DNA of 64,000 bases from an uncultured Clostridium sp. (GCA_945871955.1 CAMBXR010000007.1:1-64000); one strand, 5' to 3'. Shown: positions 27,176 to 38,720, numbered from the stretch's first letter. Notes: generated by a model not told the origin, from the sequence alone. Made by a program: numbers and translations.

Positions 27176-28070
27176 TATGAACGTAAAATTTAAGGATCTT
27201 AACTTTAAAAATCCAGTAATAATGGCATCTGGAACATTTGGATTTGGAAGAGAATACAATGAAATTTATGATATAGAAAAATTAGGTGGAATAAGTTCTA
27301 AAGGACTTACGCTAAATCAAAAAGACGGTAACAATGGTATGAGAGTATTTGAAACACCATCAGGAATGATGAATAGTGTAGGTTTGGAAAATCCAGGAGT
27401 ACAAGGATTTATAGATAAAGAATTATCATTTTTCTCTGATTTAGATTTAGTTAGAATAGTTAATCTAGGTGGAGGAACCTTAGATGACTACATAAAAGGT
27501 GCTGAATTATTAAGAGAAAAAGATATAGATGTAATAGAATTAAATATATCCTGTCCAAATGTAAAAGCTGGAGGAATGGCTTTTGGAATAAAAAATGAAG
27601 TTGCTAGGGAAGTAGTTAGAGAGGTAAGGAAAGTTGTAGATAAACCTCTTGTAATAAAGTTATCTCCTAATGCAGAAGATATTGTAGGCATGGCTAGAGT
27701 TTGTGAAGAAGAAGGTGCTGATGGAGTTTCTTTAGTAAACACATTTAAAGCTTTAGCTATAGATATAAATAAGAGAAAACCAGTATTTGATAATGTATAT
27801 GCAGGATTATCAGGTCCAGCAATAAAGCCAATAGCTTTAAGAATGGTAAATGAAGTTGCTAAAAATATAGAAATACCAGTATGGGGCATGGGTGGAATAA
27901 CAAATGCAACGGATGCTATAGAATTTATAATGGCAGGTTCTTCTTGTATTCAAGTGGGAACAGCAAATTTTGTTAATCCTAGAATAGGTCTTGAAATAAT
28001 AGATGGAATAGAGAAATTTATGAAACAAGAAGGAATAAAGACTCTTGATGAAATAAGAGGGATTATATAG
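27168..28070 (+). CDS. pyrD: Dihydroorotate dehydrogenase, catalytic subunit (type 1B)
   Basis: PyrD oxidises dihydroorotate to orotate using FMN and hands electrons to PyrK. It has 300 residues. Motifs are [14 protein letters not shown] near residue 18, [15 protein letters not shown] near 43, the cysteine-containing [11 protein letters not shown] near 127 (catalytic Cys), and the phosphate-binding [20 protein letters not shown] near 241-260. It overlaps pyrK by eight bases, which indicates tight translational coupling of the two subunits. Confidence 0.96.
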   Translation: MANMNVKFKDLNFKNPVIMASGTFGFGREYNEIYDIEKLGGISSKGLTLNQKDGNNGMRVFETPSGMMNSVGLENPGVQGFIDKELSFFSDLDLVRIVNLGGGTLDDYIKGAELLREKDIDVIELNISCPNVKAGGMAFGIKNEVAREVVREVRKVVDKPLVIKLSPNAEDIVGMARVCEEEGADGVSLVNTFKALAIDINKRKPVFDNVYAGLSGPAIKPIALRMVNEVAKNIEIPVWGMGGITNATDAIEFIMAGSSCIQVGTANFVNPRIGLEIIDGIEKFMKQEGIKTLDEIRGII

Positions 28071-28161
28071 AGAAATTTTATTAGAAGTTAAATCATAGCT
28101 AATAAATATTAGTATAAAAATAATTTATAACAAATATTAAAACAATTGGAGGAGTTAACAA

Positions 28162-28746
28162 ATGAGTAAAGTAGATGTAGTTGAAATATTAAAGAAAAGT
28201 GATGCATTATTAGAAGGACACTTCTTATTATCATCAGGAAAACATAGTAATAGATATGTACAATGTGCAAAAGTATTGAGATTCCCAGAATATGCTGAGC
28301 AAGTACTAAGTACAGTAGTTGAACAAATAAAAGATTTAGATATAGACTTAATTGTTGGACCAGCTATGGGTGGAGTTATAGTTTCTTATGAATTAGGAAG
28401 ACAATTAGGGAAAGAAACAGTATTCACTGAAAGAAAAGATGGCGTAATGGAGCTTAGAAGGGGATTTGAAGTAAAACCAGGAGCTAAAATAATAATAGCT
28501 GAAGACGTTGTTACAACTGGTAAATCAACTATAGAAACAAAAAAATGCTTAGAAGCTTTAGGTGGGGAAGTAATAGGAGTGGCTTGTATAGCAAACAGAA
28601 CTAGCCAAGATATCGGAATGCCAATATACAGTGCTATAAAATTAGATATACAAGTATTTGAAGCTGATGAATGCCCTCTTTGTAAAGAAGGAAAAGAACA
28701 ATTAGTTAAACCAGGTAGTAGAGAATTTAAAGAATTAGGAATGTAA
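28162..28746 (+). CDS. pyrE: Orotate phosphoribosyltransferase
   Basis: PyrE joins orotate to PRPP, giving orotidine monophosphate. It has 194 residues. [18 protein letters not shown] is near residues 22-39, [18 protein letters not shown] near 73, and the PRPP-binding [13 protein letters not shown] near 112-124. A GGAGGAG ribosome site precedes the start. It lies 91 bases after pyrD, and a terminator at 28755 ends the operon. The long C-terminal segment with CPLCKEG is common in clostridial PyrE. Confidence 0.95.
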   Translation: MSKVDVVEILKKSDALLEGHFLLSSGKHSNRYVQCAKVLRFPEYAEQVLSTVVEQIKDLDIDLIVGPAMGGVIVSYELGRQLGKETVFTERKDGVMELRRGFEVKPGAKIIIAEDVVTTGKSTIETKKCLEALGGEVIGVACIANRTSQDIGMPIYSAIKLDIQVFEADECPLCKEGKEQLVKPGSREFKELGM

Positions 28747-28754
28747 TTATTTTT

Positions 28755-28788
28755 AAACGCCTAGATATGAATATATCTAGGTGTTTTT
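28755..28788 (+). terminator. pyr operon terminator
   Basis: AAACGCCTAGATAT pairs with ATATCTAGGTGTTT around GAAT and is followed by a T run. Confidence 0.9.
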
Positions 28789-28801
28789 AATTTTAAGGGT
28801 A

Positions 28802-28830
28802 GAGGAGCATGGTCGAAGCGAATTTTTTAT
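28802..28830. repeat. Probable truncated copy of the dispersed hairpin repeat
   Basis: GAGCATGGTCGAAGCGAATT and the following T run resemble the 3' end of the two full repeats (ATGAGCGAAGTGAATT then T). The 5' hairpin part is missing. The remaining 170 bases up to ogg show nothing else. Confidence 0.4.
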
Positions 28831-28999
28831 ATGATGCAATTAGGCGATAAACTAATATATAGCTGTGTAAATTTATAAAAATAAGGTATATATAATAAAG
28901 GATATAATTGTAAAATATTAGATTATAGAAATTTAGAATATACTATATAAAAATTAAAAATAATAAAATATACATATAAATACGGAAAGGAAACTAAAT

Positions 29000-29878
29000 A
29001 TGAATATTATAGAAAAAGACAACCAGATTATACTAGAAGGAATAAGTAAAGATTTTGAGCCAAAACATGTATTTGAATGTGGACAATGTTTTAGATGGTT
29101 AAGAGAAGAGGACGGTTCGTACACAGGTGTAGTACAGGGAAAAGTTATAAATGTAAAAAAAGAAAATGATTTAATAATTTTTGATAATACTAATAAAGAA
29201 GACTTTGAAAATATATGGTTTGATTATTTTGATCTAGGAAGAAACTATGGTGAAATAAAAAATCAATTAAAAGTTATGGATGAGTATTTAGAAAAAGCAA
29301 CAGAATTTGGACAAGGTATAAGAATATTACAACAAGATGGATGGGAGATGCTTATATCTTTTATAATATCTGCAAATAATAGAATACCAATGATTCAAAG
29401 AGCCATAAATAATTTATCAGAAAGATACGGTAAATTTATAGGTGAATATAGAGGAAAGAAATACTATGCTTTTCCAACTCCAGAGGAACTAAGTAAAGTA
29501 TCAGTGGAAGATATTAGAGCCTGTCAAACTGGTTTTAGAGATAAATATATAAAAAGTGTAGTTGATTATGTTAATGAAAATAATGAAGATGTTTTATCTT
29601 ATAGAAAGCTAGATACAAGTGAATGTATAAAAGAATTAGTTAAATTTAATGGTGTAGGGCCAAAGGTGGCAGACTGTATAGCTTTATTTGGTATGCAAAA
29701 ATACGACACATTCCCAGTAGATGTTTGGGTTAAAAGAGTTATGGAAGAATTTTATGTGGAAGATAATTTAAGTCTACCTAAAATAAGAAAATTTGCATTA
29801 GATAAATTTGGGGATTTATCAGGATTTGCACAACAATACTTATTCTACTATGCAAGGGAACTTGGAATCGGTAGATAA
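29000..29878 (+). CDS. ogg: 8-oxoguanine DNA glycosylase
   Basis: This 292-residue protein is of the OGG1 type, which removes 8-oxoguanine from DNA and can cleave the abasic site; a clostridial Ogg is well characterised. The N-terminal domain contains FECGQCFRWLREEDGSYTG near residue 25. The helix-hairpin-helix region KFNGVGPKVADCIALFGM is near residues 214-231, followed by the catalytic aspartate in FPVDVWVKRVM near 237. The Schiff-base lysine is in the FRDKYIKS segment near residue 178. The cls gene follows 23 bases later. Confidence 0.93.
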   Translation: MNIIEKDNQIILEGISKDFEPKHVFECGQCFRWLREEDGSYTGVVQGKVINVKKENDLIIFDNTNKEDFENIWFDYFDLGRNYGEIKNQLKVMDEYLEKATEFGQGIRILQQDGWEMLISFIISANNRIPMIQRAINNLSERYGKFIGEYRGKKYYAFPTPEELSKVSVEDIRACQTGFRDKYIKSVVDYVNENNEDVLSYRKLDTSECIKELVKFNGVGPKVADCIALFGMQKYDTFPVDVWVKRVMEEFYVEDNLSLPKIRKFALDKFGDLSGFAQQYLFYYARELGIGR

Positions 29879-29901
29879 TTCAAGGAGATGAAAATAATGA
29901 T

Positions 29902-31380
29902 ATGGTCTTAAAAATCATTTTACTAATATTCTATATGATAAGTGTGATAATCTCAATAAAACTCATATTAGAAAATAGAGACCCTTCTAAGACATTAATA
30001 TGGATATTGATTTTCATGTTATTTCCAGGAATAGGGATATTGATTTATTTTGTATTAGGAAGAAATATTAGAAAAATAAAAATGAATAAAACTTATAAAA
30101 TGGCGAATAACATGAAAAAAGAGAAGTTATTATTTAACTTGGAAGAAATGGCAGAGTTGGCCAAAGGTCAAAGTAATATGATAAAAGAAGGGAAATTACC
30201 GAATTATAAAAATATAGATTTCAGAGTCTTAAAAATAGTTAGTTTATTACTTAATATGGGGATTTTTCCCTTTACAATTAATAATAATATAGAAATTTAT
30301 ATAGATGGAAATGAGAAATTTAGTAAATTAATAAAAGATATAAGAAATGCAAAAGACCATATTCATTTGGAATATTTTATAATTAAAGATAGTGAAATAG
30401 GCAGAAAGATAAAAGAGGAATTAATAGCAAAAGCTAAAGCGGGAATAAAAATAAGAATAATTTATGATGATGTTGGATGTTGGAGATTTTGGTTTCATAG
30501 AAAATTTTTTAAAGAAATGAAGCTTTATGGAATAGAGATAATACCTTATTTAAAAGGAAAAATAACCATACCAATAGGTGGTCAGATTAATTATAGAAAT
30601 CACAGAAAAATAGTTGTTATAGATGGAAAAATAGGATATACAGGTGGAATTAATATTGGAGATGAATATATAGGTAAAAAGAAAAAGTTTGGATACTGGA
30701 GAGATACTCATATAAAAATAGAAGGTACATCCGTATATATGTTACAAATGATATTTTTAACAGATTGGTATTACAATACTAAAGAAGTTTTATTAGAAGA
30801 AAAATTGTTTCCAAAGCTAAGTACTAAAGGAAACTGTATGATGCAAATTGTTGCCAGTGGTCCAGACTCGGACTGGGAATCTATGCATTATGCATATTTT
30901 TATGCAATATGCCAAGCTAAAAAAAGTATATATATCGAAACTCCATACTTTATTCCAGATGAAAGTTTATTAAAGGCCCTTAAATGTGCAGCTTTGAGTG
31001 GCGTGGAACTTATAATTTTATTTCCTAAAATTGCTGATCACAAAATTGTAAATACAGCTTCCTATTCTTATTTTCAAGAAATATTAGAAGCCGGGGGCAA
31101 AGTATATTTATATAATAAGGGTTTTTTACATTCTAAAGTAATAATTATAGATGATTTTATGGCATCAACAGGTTCAGCTAATATGGACTTAAGGAGTTTT
31201 AAATTGAATTTTGAAGTAAATGCTTTTATATATGATAAAAGTGTTATAAAAGAAATTAAAGAAGATTTTATGAATGATTTGAAGTTTAGTGAAGAATTAG
31301 AAATAAATAAGTTTAATAATAGAAAGTTGAGAATAAAAATTAAAGAATCATTGTCTAGACTTTTTTCACCTATATTATAA
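29902..31380 (+). CDS. cls: Cardiolipin synthase
   Basis: Cls makes cardiolipin by phosphatidyl transfer between two phosphatidylglycerols. The 492-residue protein has two N-terminal membrane helices (residues 1-20 and about 30-50) and two phospholipase D motifs: NHRKIVVIDGKIGYTGG near residue 233 and HSKVIIIDDFMASTGSANMD near 411. Both catalytic His-Lys-Asp sets are intact. The AAGGAG ribosome site is 14 bases from the ATG, longer than ideal, but closer ATGs run into stops at once. A terminator follows at 31384. Confidence 0.95.
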   Translation: MVLKIILLIFYMISVIISIKLILENRDPSKTLIWILIFMLFPGIGILIYFVLGRNIRKIKMNKTYKMANNMKKEKLLFNLEEMAELAKGQSNMIKEGKLPNYKNIDFRVLKIVSLLLNMGIFPFTINNNIEIYIDGNEKFSKLIKDIRNAKDHIHLEYFIIKDSEIGRKIKEELIAKAKAGIKIRIIYDDVGCWRFWFHRKFFKEMKLYGIEIIPYLKGKITIPIGGQINYRNHRKIVVIDGKIGYTGGINIGDEYIGKKKKFGYWRDTHIKIEGTSVYMLQMIFLTDWYYNTKEVLLEEKLFPKLSTKGNCMMQIVASGPDSDWESMHYAYFYAICQAKKSIYIETPYFIPDESLLKALKCAALSGVELIILFPKIADHKIVNTASYSYFQEILEAGGKVYLYNKGFLHSKVIIIDDFMASTGSANMDLRSFKLNFEVNAFIYDKSVIKEIKEDFMNDLKFSEELEINKFNNRKLRIKIKESLSRLFSPIL

Positions 31381-31383
31381 ATT

Positions 31384-31420
31384 AAATGTGTGCAGGATTA
31401 ATTTGCACACATTTTTATTT
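31384..31420 (+). terminator. cls terminator
   Basis: AAATGTGTGCA pairs with TGCACACATTT and is followed by TTATTT. Confidence 0.85.
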
Positions 31421-31578
31421 ATAATTAATAGATATATTATTAGATTAGAATTTGTTAAATTTCTATTGTAAATGACTTAGGAATAATAACTAAATATATG
31501 CAATAATTGATAAGTAAGGATAAATATGGTAAAATATAGAAATGTAATATAGAGTCGGAATTTACTAAAGGGGAATAT

Positions 31579-32754
31579 ATGGGAAAAAAACTAAAAAATC
31601 TTATTCAAACGTTAATATATAAAAATATTTACGGTATAAATCCAGATAAAAATATTTGGATATTCTCTTCTACAGATAATGAAAGATATAACTATAATTC
31701 TAAATATCTTTTCGAATATGTTTTAAAAAATGAAAATGATATTACACCATATTTTGTAATAAATGATGACAAATTAAGAGAAAGATTACAGCTTGAATAT
31801 GGTAAAGATTTTTTTATAGAAACAAGTAGTAAAGAGGGAATAAAAAAAGTATTATCGGGAGGAGTATGGTTTACATCTGCAGGTCTACCATTATATGGGG
31901 CAAACTTGAATAAGAAAAGGATTATAGTAAATTTATGGCATGGAATCCCTTTAAAAAAAATAGCTTTAATGGAAAATAATTTTGGAATGTTGAAGAGGTT
32001 ATATTTTAAGAATATTTTTTCTAAAAATTATTCTTATATATTAACAACTTCAAAAAATTTATTACCTATAATGAAAGAGAGTTTTGGAGTAGCAGAAGAA
32101 GTAGTGAAAGTATGGGGACAACCAAGAAATGATTGTTTATTTGAAAAAGTAGATCAGAACAATTTAAAGAGTATAATTCCTAATTTAACTTCGTATGATA
32201 AATTAATTTTGTATGCGCCTACATATAGAGATGATGATGAAACAAAAATATTTCCATTTGAAGATTATGATAAAGAGGAGCTAGAAAGTTTTTTAGAGTC
32301 TAATAAAGCTATAATATTTATCCGTACTCATATAGCTGAAAGCATAGATGTAGAAAAATATTTAGGGAAAAGGATTATTCTTTTAAATGAAAATATTATA
32401 GAAGATATTATGCCAGTATTAAATCTTTTTGATATTTTGATAACAGACTATTCAAGTATATATATTGACTTTCTATTACTTCAGAAGCCTTTAATCTTTT
32501 TACCTTATGATAAAGAAAAATACTTACATAAAAGAGGATTTAACTTTGAATACGATAAGGTTACACCTGGATATAAGCCAGATAATATGAAGGATTTTAT
32601 GAAATATATAGAAGAAAGTTTTAAAGGGAATGATTTTTATAAAAAAGAAAGGCAAGTAGTAAATAATTTTTTTAATGAAATAAAAGGCCAATGTTCTAGA
32701 AGCATTTGCTTAAATATTAAAAAAATAATAAATAAGGATAAAGTGGGGGATTAA
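31579..32754 (+). CDS. CDP-glycerol glycerophosphotransferase family protein (TagB-like)
   Basis: This 391-residue protein belongs to the family that adds glycerol phosphate from CDP-glycerol to a lipid-linked or polymer acceptor. Family motifs are [12 protein letters not shown] near residue 115, [10 protein letters not shown] near 177, LYAPTYRDD near 211, FIRTHIAES near 246, and [20 protein letters not shown] near 290. It opens a block of teichoic-acid-type genes and is followed by tagD after one base. I cannot tell a TagB primase from a TagF polymerase. The block has even lower GC than its neighbours. Confidence 0.85.
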   Translation: MGKKLKNLIQTLIYKNIYGINPDKNIWIFSSTDNERYNYNSKYLFEYVLKNENDITPYFVINDDKLRERLQLEYGKDFFIETSSKEGIKKVLSGGVWFTSAGLPLYGANLNKKRIIVNLWHGIPLKKIALMENNFGMLKRLYFKNIFSKNYSYILTTSKNLLPIMKESFGVAEEVVKVWGQPRNDCLFEKVDQNNLKSIIPNLTSYDKLILYAPTYRDDDETKIFPFEDYDKEELESFLESNKAIIFIRTHIAESIDVEKYLGKRIILLNENIIEDIMPVLNLFDILITDYSSIYIDFLLLQKPLIFLPYDKEKYLHKRGFNFEYDKVTPGYKPDNMKDFMKYIEESFKGNDFYKKERQVVNNFFNEIKGQCSRSICLNIKKIINKDKVGD

Positions 32755-32755
32755 A

Positions 32756-33163
32756 ATGAAAAAGGTTATTACATATGGAACTTTTGATTTATTACATTAT
32801 GGACATGTAAATCTATTAGAAAGAGCAAAATCTTTAGGAGATTATCTAATAGTAGTATTATCCACAGATGAATTCAACTTAAAAGAAAAAAATAAAACTT
32901 GTTATTTTAAGTATAAAGAAAGAAAACGTCTTTTAGAATCAATACGTTATGTAGATTTAGTTATACCAGAAACTTGTTGGGAGCAGAAAATTAATGATAT
33001 TAAGGAATTTAAAGTAGATACATTTGTCATTGGGGATGATTGGAAAGGAAAATTTGATTATCTTGAAGAATACTGTGAAGTTGTATATCTTCCTAGAACT
33101 CCGGAAATATCGACAACTCAAATAAAAAATGATTTTAAAATGAAATTACAGGAGGCAAGATAA
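32756..33163 (+). CDS. tagD: Glycerol-3-phosphate cytidylyltransferase
   Basis: TagD makes CDP-glycerol from CTP and glycerol 3-phosphate, the donor used by the flanking transferases. The 135-residue length is standard. The nucleotidyltransferase motif [18 protein letters not shown] is near residues 8-25 with the HxGH signature, and the second motif [10 protein letters not shown] is near residue 120. The GGGGGAT ribosome site is inside the end of the preceding gene. The pairing of tagD with two glycerophosphotransferases is strong evidence for a poly- or oligo-glycerol-phosphate wall polymer. Confidence 0.95.
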   Translation: MKKVITYGTFDLLHYGHVNLLERAKSLGDYLIVVLSTDEFNLKEKNKTCYFKYKERKRLLESIRYVDLVIPETCWEQKINDIKEFKVDTFVIGDDWKGKFDYLEEYCEVVYLPRTPEISTTQIKNDFKMKLQEAR

Positions 33164-33181
33164 TAAGGAGTATTAAAATAT

Positions 33182-34438
33182 ATGCATAAGCTTAAAAAGA
33201 TAATTAAGAAAAAAATAATTCAAATAGTAAGTATAACACCTCTTACAAAAGATATTTGTGTAAAAATAAGTCAGAATAGAAAGAAAAAAAAGTATTTAAA
33301 TAAATACTATAATAAAAATATTATTATAGATAATGTGGTTATATTTGAAGCATATATGGGGAGGCAGTATAGCTGTAGTCCAAAAGCCCTATATGAGGAA
33401 ATGTTAGAAGATGAAAAATATAATGATTTTATAAAAGTATGGTCATTTAAAAATCCAGAAGAACACAAAGATTTGTTAAATAATAAAAATACATATGTTA
33501 TAAAGTATAAAAGTGAAGATTATTATAAAGCATATTCGCAGGCAAAATATTGGGTGAGTAATTCAAGAATACCTAATGAGATAAAAAAACATGATGATCA
33601 AGTATATATTCAGTGTTGGCATGGAACGCCATTGAAAAGATTAGGTTTTGATATAAAAAACTATACGGGAACTAAAACATCTACAAAAGACTTGTATAGA
33701 AATTATAGGGTAGATGCAGAAAGGTATACATATATAATATCGCCATCTAAATTTTTTACAGAAAAAATAACATCTGCATTTGGGTTAAAAAACATAGGGA
33801 AAGAAAATATTTTTATTGAAAAGGGATATCCAAGAAATGATTTTCTTTATACATTTACTGAACAAGATTGTATTAGTATAAAAGAAAAGCTTAGTATTCC
33901 TGAGGATAAAAAAATAATTCTATATGCACCAACATGGAGAGAAAATCAACATAAACCAGGTGTTGGATATACGTATAACCTGGGGCTGGATTTTGATTTA
34001 TTAAGAAAAAAGTTAGAAAAAGATTATGTAATACTCTTTAGAGCACATTATTTTATTAGTAATTTGTTCAATTTTGATAAATATAAAGGGTTTATTATAG
34101 ATGTATCTAAATACGATGATATCAATGATTTATATGTGGTAAGCGATATGCTTATTACGGATTATTCTAGTGTATTTTTTGATTATGCAAATTTAAAAAG
34201 ACCTATATTATTTTATATGTATGATTTTGATGAATATAAAAATAAAATGAGAGATTTTTATTTAAATATAGAAGAATTACCAGGTCCCATTATAAAAGAC
34301 CAGATTAATCTAGCAGATGAAATTAGAAATTTAAATAGGAATTTTACTTATGATAAAAAGTATATGAAGTTTAATGAAAAATTTAATCCATACAACAAAT
34401 CATGTAGTAGAGATATAGTAAATGAAATTATGAAATAG
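33182..34438 (+). CDS. CDP-glycerol glycerophosphotransferase family protein (TagF-like)
   Basis: This 418-residue protein is a second member of the family. It has a basic N-terminus (KKIIKKKIIQIV) suited to membrane association, then QCWHGTPLKRLGFD near residue 143, GYPRNDFLY near 216, LYAPTWRENQ near 247, LFRAHYF near 286, and LITDYSSVFFDYANLKRPI near 323. It differs clearly from the first copy. The AAGGAG ribosome site lies eleven bases before the ATG. Its 3' end overlaps a decayed remnant of a third family member, suggesting recombination here. Confidence 0.85.
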   Translation: MHKLKKIIKKKIIQIVSITPLTKDICVKISQNRKKKKYLNKYYNKNIIIDNVVIFEAYMGRQYSCSPKALYEEMLEDEKYNDFIKVWSFKNPEEHKDLLNNKNTYVIKYKSEDYYKAYSQAKYWVSNSRIPNEIKKHDDQVYIQCWHGTPLKRLGFDIKNYTGTKTSTKDLYRNYRVDAERYTYIISPSKFFTEKITSAFGLKNIGKENIFIEKGYPRNDFLYTFTEQDCISIKEKLSIPEDKKIILYAPTWRENQHKPGVGYTYNLGLDFDLLRKKLEKDYVILFRAHYFISNLFNFDKYKGFIIDVSKYDDINDLYVVSDMLITDYSSVFFDYANLKRPILFYMYDFDEYKNKMRDFYLNIEELPGPIIKDQINLADEIRNLNRNFTYDKKYMKFNEKFNPYNKSCSRDIVNEIMK

Positions 34439-34835
34439 ATAATTTTATAATTTTACCACATCCATTAATAGCAGAAATAATTACTGATATTGATAATGAT
34501 ATTAAAAATTATATGGTTTTTAAGGGTAAATATTATGATTTACTTAAAGAAGCAAAAGTATTAATTACAGATTACTCATCAATTGTATATGATGCTTTTT
34601 ACAGTGGAAGCAATATCATTTTTTATTGGGAAGAAAAAGATTATTGTATGGAGCAATATGGGGAAGATACGAAGCTTATGCTAAATGATGATAATTGTTT
34701 TAGGGATATTTGTTATACACCAGAGCAAATATCTGATGTTATAGAAAAAAATATGTAGATAGATATCGAAAGATAGTAGAATTTAATGATAATAAAAATA
34801 CGGAGCGACTTATTAATTTAGGGGAGAGACAAAAT
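34426..34835 (+). pseudogene. C-terminal remnant of a third glycerophosphotransferase
   Basis: An open stretch without a proper start encodes the C-terminal third of the family: ILPHPLIAEI, then VFKGKYYDLLKEAKVLITDYSS with the diagnostic ITDYSS at about 34559-34576, then SGSNIIFYWEEKDY. It stops at TAG 34756. Shifting by one base there restores similarity-like coding (YVDRYRKIVEFNDNKNTERL) that runs without a stop into the tagG start. So it is 5'-truncated and frameshifted. An ATG at 34513 opens an 81-codon frame, but it lacks a ribosome site and is unlikely to be expressed as a working enzyme. Confidence 0.8.
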
Positions 34836-35618
34836 ATGGGACGATTTATTAATGATATTAAAAAATACTATAATTATACTATTTATTCAGCAAAATCAGA
34901 ACTTAAGTCAGAAGTATCAAATTCATATTTAAACTGGATTTGGTGGGTGTTAGAACCTTTATGCTTTATGATGATTTATGCTTTTATATTTGGTGTTGTA
35001 TTTAATTCTAAAGAAGAGCACTTCTTTATTTTTATATTTATAGGTATAACAGCATGGGATTTTTTTAATAGAAATATGAAAAATAGTATTACAATGGTCA
35101 AAAAGAATAAAGCTATTGTATCTAAAGTTTATATACCTAAATTTATACTAATACTTTCAAAAATGTGTGTTAATGGGTTTAAAATGTGTATTTCATTAGG
35201 GATAATAGTGATAATGATGATTTTATGGAAGGTTGAAATAACAGCAAATATTCTTTATTTTATACCTATAATGATAACCCTTCTTATAATTAATTTTGCA
35301 TTTATGACTATACTATTACATTTTGGTGTGTTTGTAGAAGACTTATCAAATGTAGTAAATATTGTACTAAGAGCAGTATTTTATATGACTGGGATTTTTT
35401 ATTCAATAGAATCTCGTATTGATGCTCCTTATTCAGATATATTATTAAAGTGTAATCCAATGGCATTTATTTTATCTTCATTAAGAAAATGCTTATTATA
35501 TGGAGAGACTCCGTCAAGAAAATTATTGTTAATTTGGATGATTATTGGAATAGTAATATCAGCAATAGGAGTAAAAACAATATATAAAAATGAGAATAGT
35601 TATGTGAAGGTGATATAA
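34836..35618 (+). CDS. tagG: Teichoic-acid-type ABC exporter permease
   Basis: This 260-residue ABC-2 permease has about six membrane helices and the family pattern of TagG/Wzm proteins: an amphipathic N-terminus, SNSYLNWIWWVLEPLCFMMI near residues 28-47, FFNRNMKNSITMVKKNKAIV near 76, and NPMAFILSSLRKCL near 208. It exports a lipid-linked wall polymer with the ATPase encoded next, which it overlaps by one base (TAATG). A GGGGAG ribosome site precedes the ATG. Its place after the transferases supports glycerol-phosphate polymer as the cargo. Confidence 0.88.
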   Translation: MGRFINDIKKYYNYTIYSAKSELKSEVSNSYLNWIWWVLEPLCFMMIYAFIFGVVFNSKEEHFFIFIFIGITAWDFFNRNMKNSITMVKKNKAIVSKVYIPKFILILSKMCVNGFKMCISLGIIVIMMILWKVEITANILYFIPIMITLLIINFAFMTILLHFGVFVEDLSNVVNIVLRAVFYMTGIFYSIESRIDAPYSDILLKCNPMAFILSSLRKCLLYGETPSRKLLLIWMIIGIVISAIGVKTIYKNENSYVKVI

Positions 35619-36415
35619 TGTCAGTACAAGCCATAAAACAAAGAGAATATGCATTAAATTTGGATAAGGAAGTTGATATGATGCAAACAAAACCAATAGC
35701 CATAGAAGTAAAAAATTTAAGTATTACATATAAAAGTTTAAAAGCTTATTCAATAAAAAGAAATTTATTAAAGCTGAAAAAAGTTGATGTTAAAAAATTT
35801 AAAGCGGTTAATAATGTTTCTTTTACAGTTGAAGAAGGACATATACTTGGTATAATAGGTAAAAATGGAAGTGGAAAATCTACAATGTTAAAGGCATTAG
35901 CTGGTATATTTTCACCAGATGAAGGAACAATCAACTTACATAATAAATCCGTATCTTTGTTATCAATAGGTGTTGGATTTAATAAAAGTTTATCTGGTAG
36001 AGAAAATATTATGTTATCAGGTATGTTATTAGGATTTTCAGAAGAGCAAATTAAAGAGAAAATGGATGATATAATAAAATTTGCAGAGCTTGGAGATTTT
36101 ATAGATATGCCAGTAAAAACATATTCTAGTGGTATGTTCTCAAAACTAGCTTTCTCTATTACAGCTATACTAGAAACAGATATAATGCTTATTGATGAAG
36201 TACTTAGTGTTGGAGACCAAAAATTTAAAAAGAAAAGTTACAAGAAAATGAAAGATTTAATTTCAGATAGAAAGAGAACTGTAGTCATAGTTTCTCATAA
36301 TATATCGACATTAAAAGAACTTTGTGACTCAGTAATGTGGATGCATGATGGTGTAATTAAGAAAATAGGTAATCCAGAAGAAGTATTAGATGAATATACA
36401 GAGTTTATGAAATAG
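35618..36415 (+). CDS. tagH: Teichoic-acid-type ABC exporter ATPase
   Basis: This 265-residue ATPase has Walker A GIIGKNGSGKST near residue 76, signature YSSGMFSKLAFS near 165, and Walker B IMLIDEVLSVGDQKFK near 186, the last being typical of polysaccharide and teichoic acid exporters. An N-terminal extension of about 30 residues precedes the ABC domain. B. subtilis TagH is about twice as long because of a C-terminal extension; this one lacks it. It ends the polymer locus, with a terminator at 36419. Confidence 0.9.
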   Translation: MSVQAIKQREYALNLDKEVDMMQTKPIAIEVKNLSITYKSLKAYSIKRNLLKLKKVDVKKFKAVNNVSFTVEEGHILGIIGKNGSGKSTMLKALAGIFSPDEGTINLHNKSVSLLSIGVGFNKSLSGRENIMLSGMLLGFSEEQIKEKMDDIIKFAELGDFIDMPVKTYSSGMFSKLAFSITAILETDIMLIDEVLSVGDQKFKKKSYKKMKDLISDRKRTVVIVSHNISTLKELCDSVMWMHDGVIKKIGNPEEVLDEYTEFMK

Positions 36416-36418
36416 TTT

Positions 36419-36457
36419 AAACTTACACTTTCAAATATTTGGAGGTGTAAGTTTTTT
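36419..36457 (+). terminator. Terminator of the teichoic acid locus
   Basis: AAACTTACAC pairs with GTGTAAGTTT and is followed by a T run. Confidence 0.88.
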
Positions 36458-36571
36458 AGTTTTCGATAATTTATAATCTATGAAAATTTAGGTATAACAT
36501 TAAACTATAATGATAAATACTTATAAATAAATGTTCAAAAATGAGTTGAAAATTTCAAAAAAATGGTTTAT

Positions 36572-36608
36572 TATAATCTTGTTAGCACTCGTATATGGAG
36601 AGTGATAA
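36572..36608 (+). promoter_or_regulatory. groESL promoter -10 and CIRCE operator
   Basis: TTAGCACTC (36582-36590), nine bases, then GAGTGATAA (36600-36608) match the HrcA operator CIRCE with one mismatch. The -10 TATAAT at 36572-36577 ends five bases before it, so HrcA would sit on the transcription start. A TTGAAA at 36546 is a possible but widely spaced -35. Confidence 0.93.
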
Positions 36609-36658
36609 AAGTAAAAAATAAACTTAATTATACAATTCTATTTTAGGAGGGATAAACT

Positions 36659-36943
36659 ATGAAAATAAGACCTTTAGCAGACAGGGTAGTAATCAAAAAA
36701 GTTGAAGCTGAAGAAAAAACTGCAAGTGGTATTATTTTACCAGGTTCAGCGAAAGAACAACCTCAAATGGCTCAAGTTATAGAAGTGGGTCCAGGAGGAT
36801 TTGTAGATGGAAATGAAGTAAAAATGGAAGTTGAAGTTGGAGATAAAGTAATATATTCAAAATATGCAGGCAATGAAGTTAAAATAGACGGGGAAGAATA
36901 CATAATTTTAAGACAAAGTGATATTTTAGCAGTTATTGAGTAA
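36659..36943 (+). CDS. groES: Co-chaperonin GroES
   Basis: GroES caps the GroEL chamber during protein folding. It has 94 residues. The N-terminus [20 protein letters not shown] and the mobile loop [16 protein letters not shown] (residues about 22-37) are typical, as is [21 protein letters not shown] near residue 63. An AGGAGGG ribosome site precedes it. groEL follows 19 bases later under the same CIRCE-controlled promoter. Confidence 0.98.
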   Translation: MKIRPLADRVVIKKVEAEEKTASGIILPGSAKEQPQMAQVIEVGPGGFVDGNEVKMEVEVGDKVIYSKYAGNEVKIDGEEYIILRQSDILAVIE

Positions 36944-36950
36944 ATAATAG

Positions 36951-38588
<1,638 letters not shown>

Positions 38589-38604
38589 TAGATTTATAAT
38601 TAAT

Positions 38605-38635
38605 AAAAAGGAAACTCGCTAGAGTTTCCTTTTTT
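38605..38635 (+). terminator. groESL terminator
   Basis: AAAAAGGAAACTC pairs with GAGTTTCCTTTTT around GCTA. Confidence 0.93.
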
Positions 38636-38720
38636 ACTTACTAGAACATTATATCATTATTTTTAATGTGGAAAACTCCTACAATTAAGTATTATCAATA
38701 TGTATAATTCGTAGTAAAAA

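Noticed and set aside
32857..32866. Perfect DnaA box TTATCCACA inside tagD
   Set aside because: A single box in coding sequence is about what chance predicts for this window; no others are near it.
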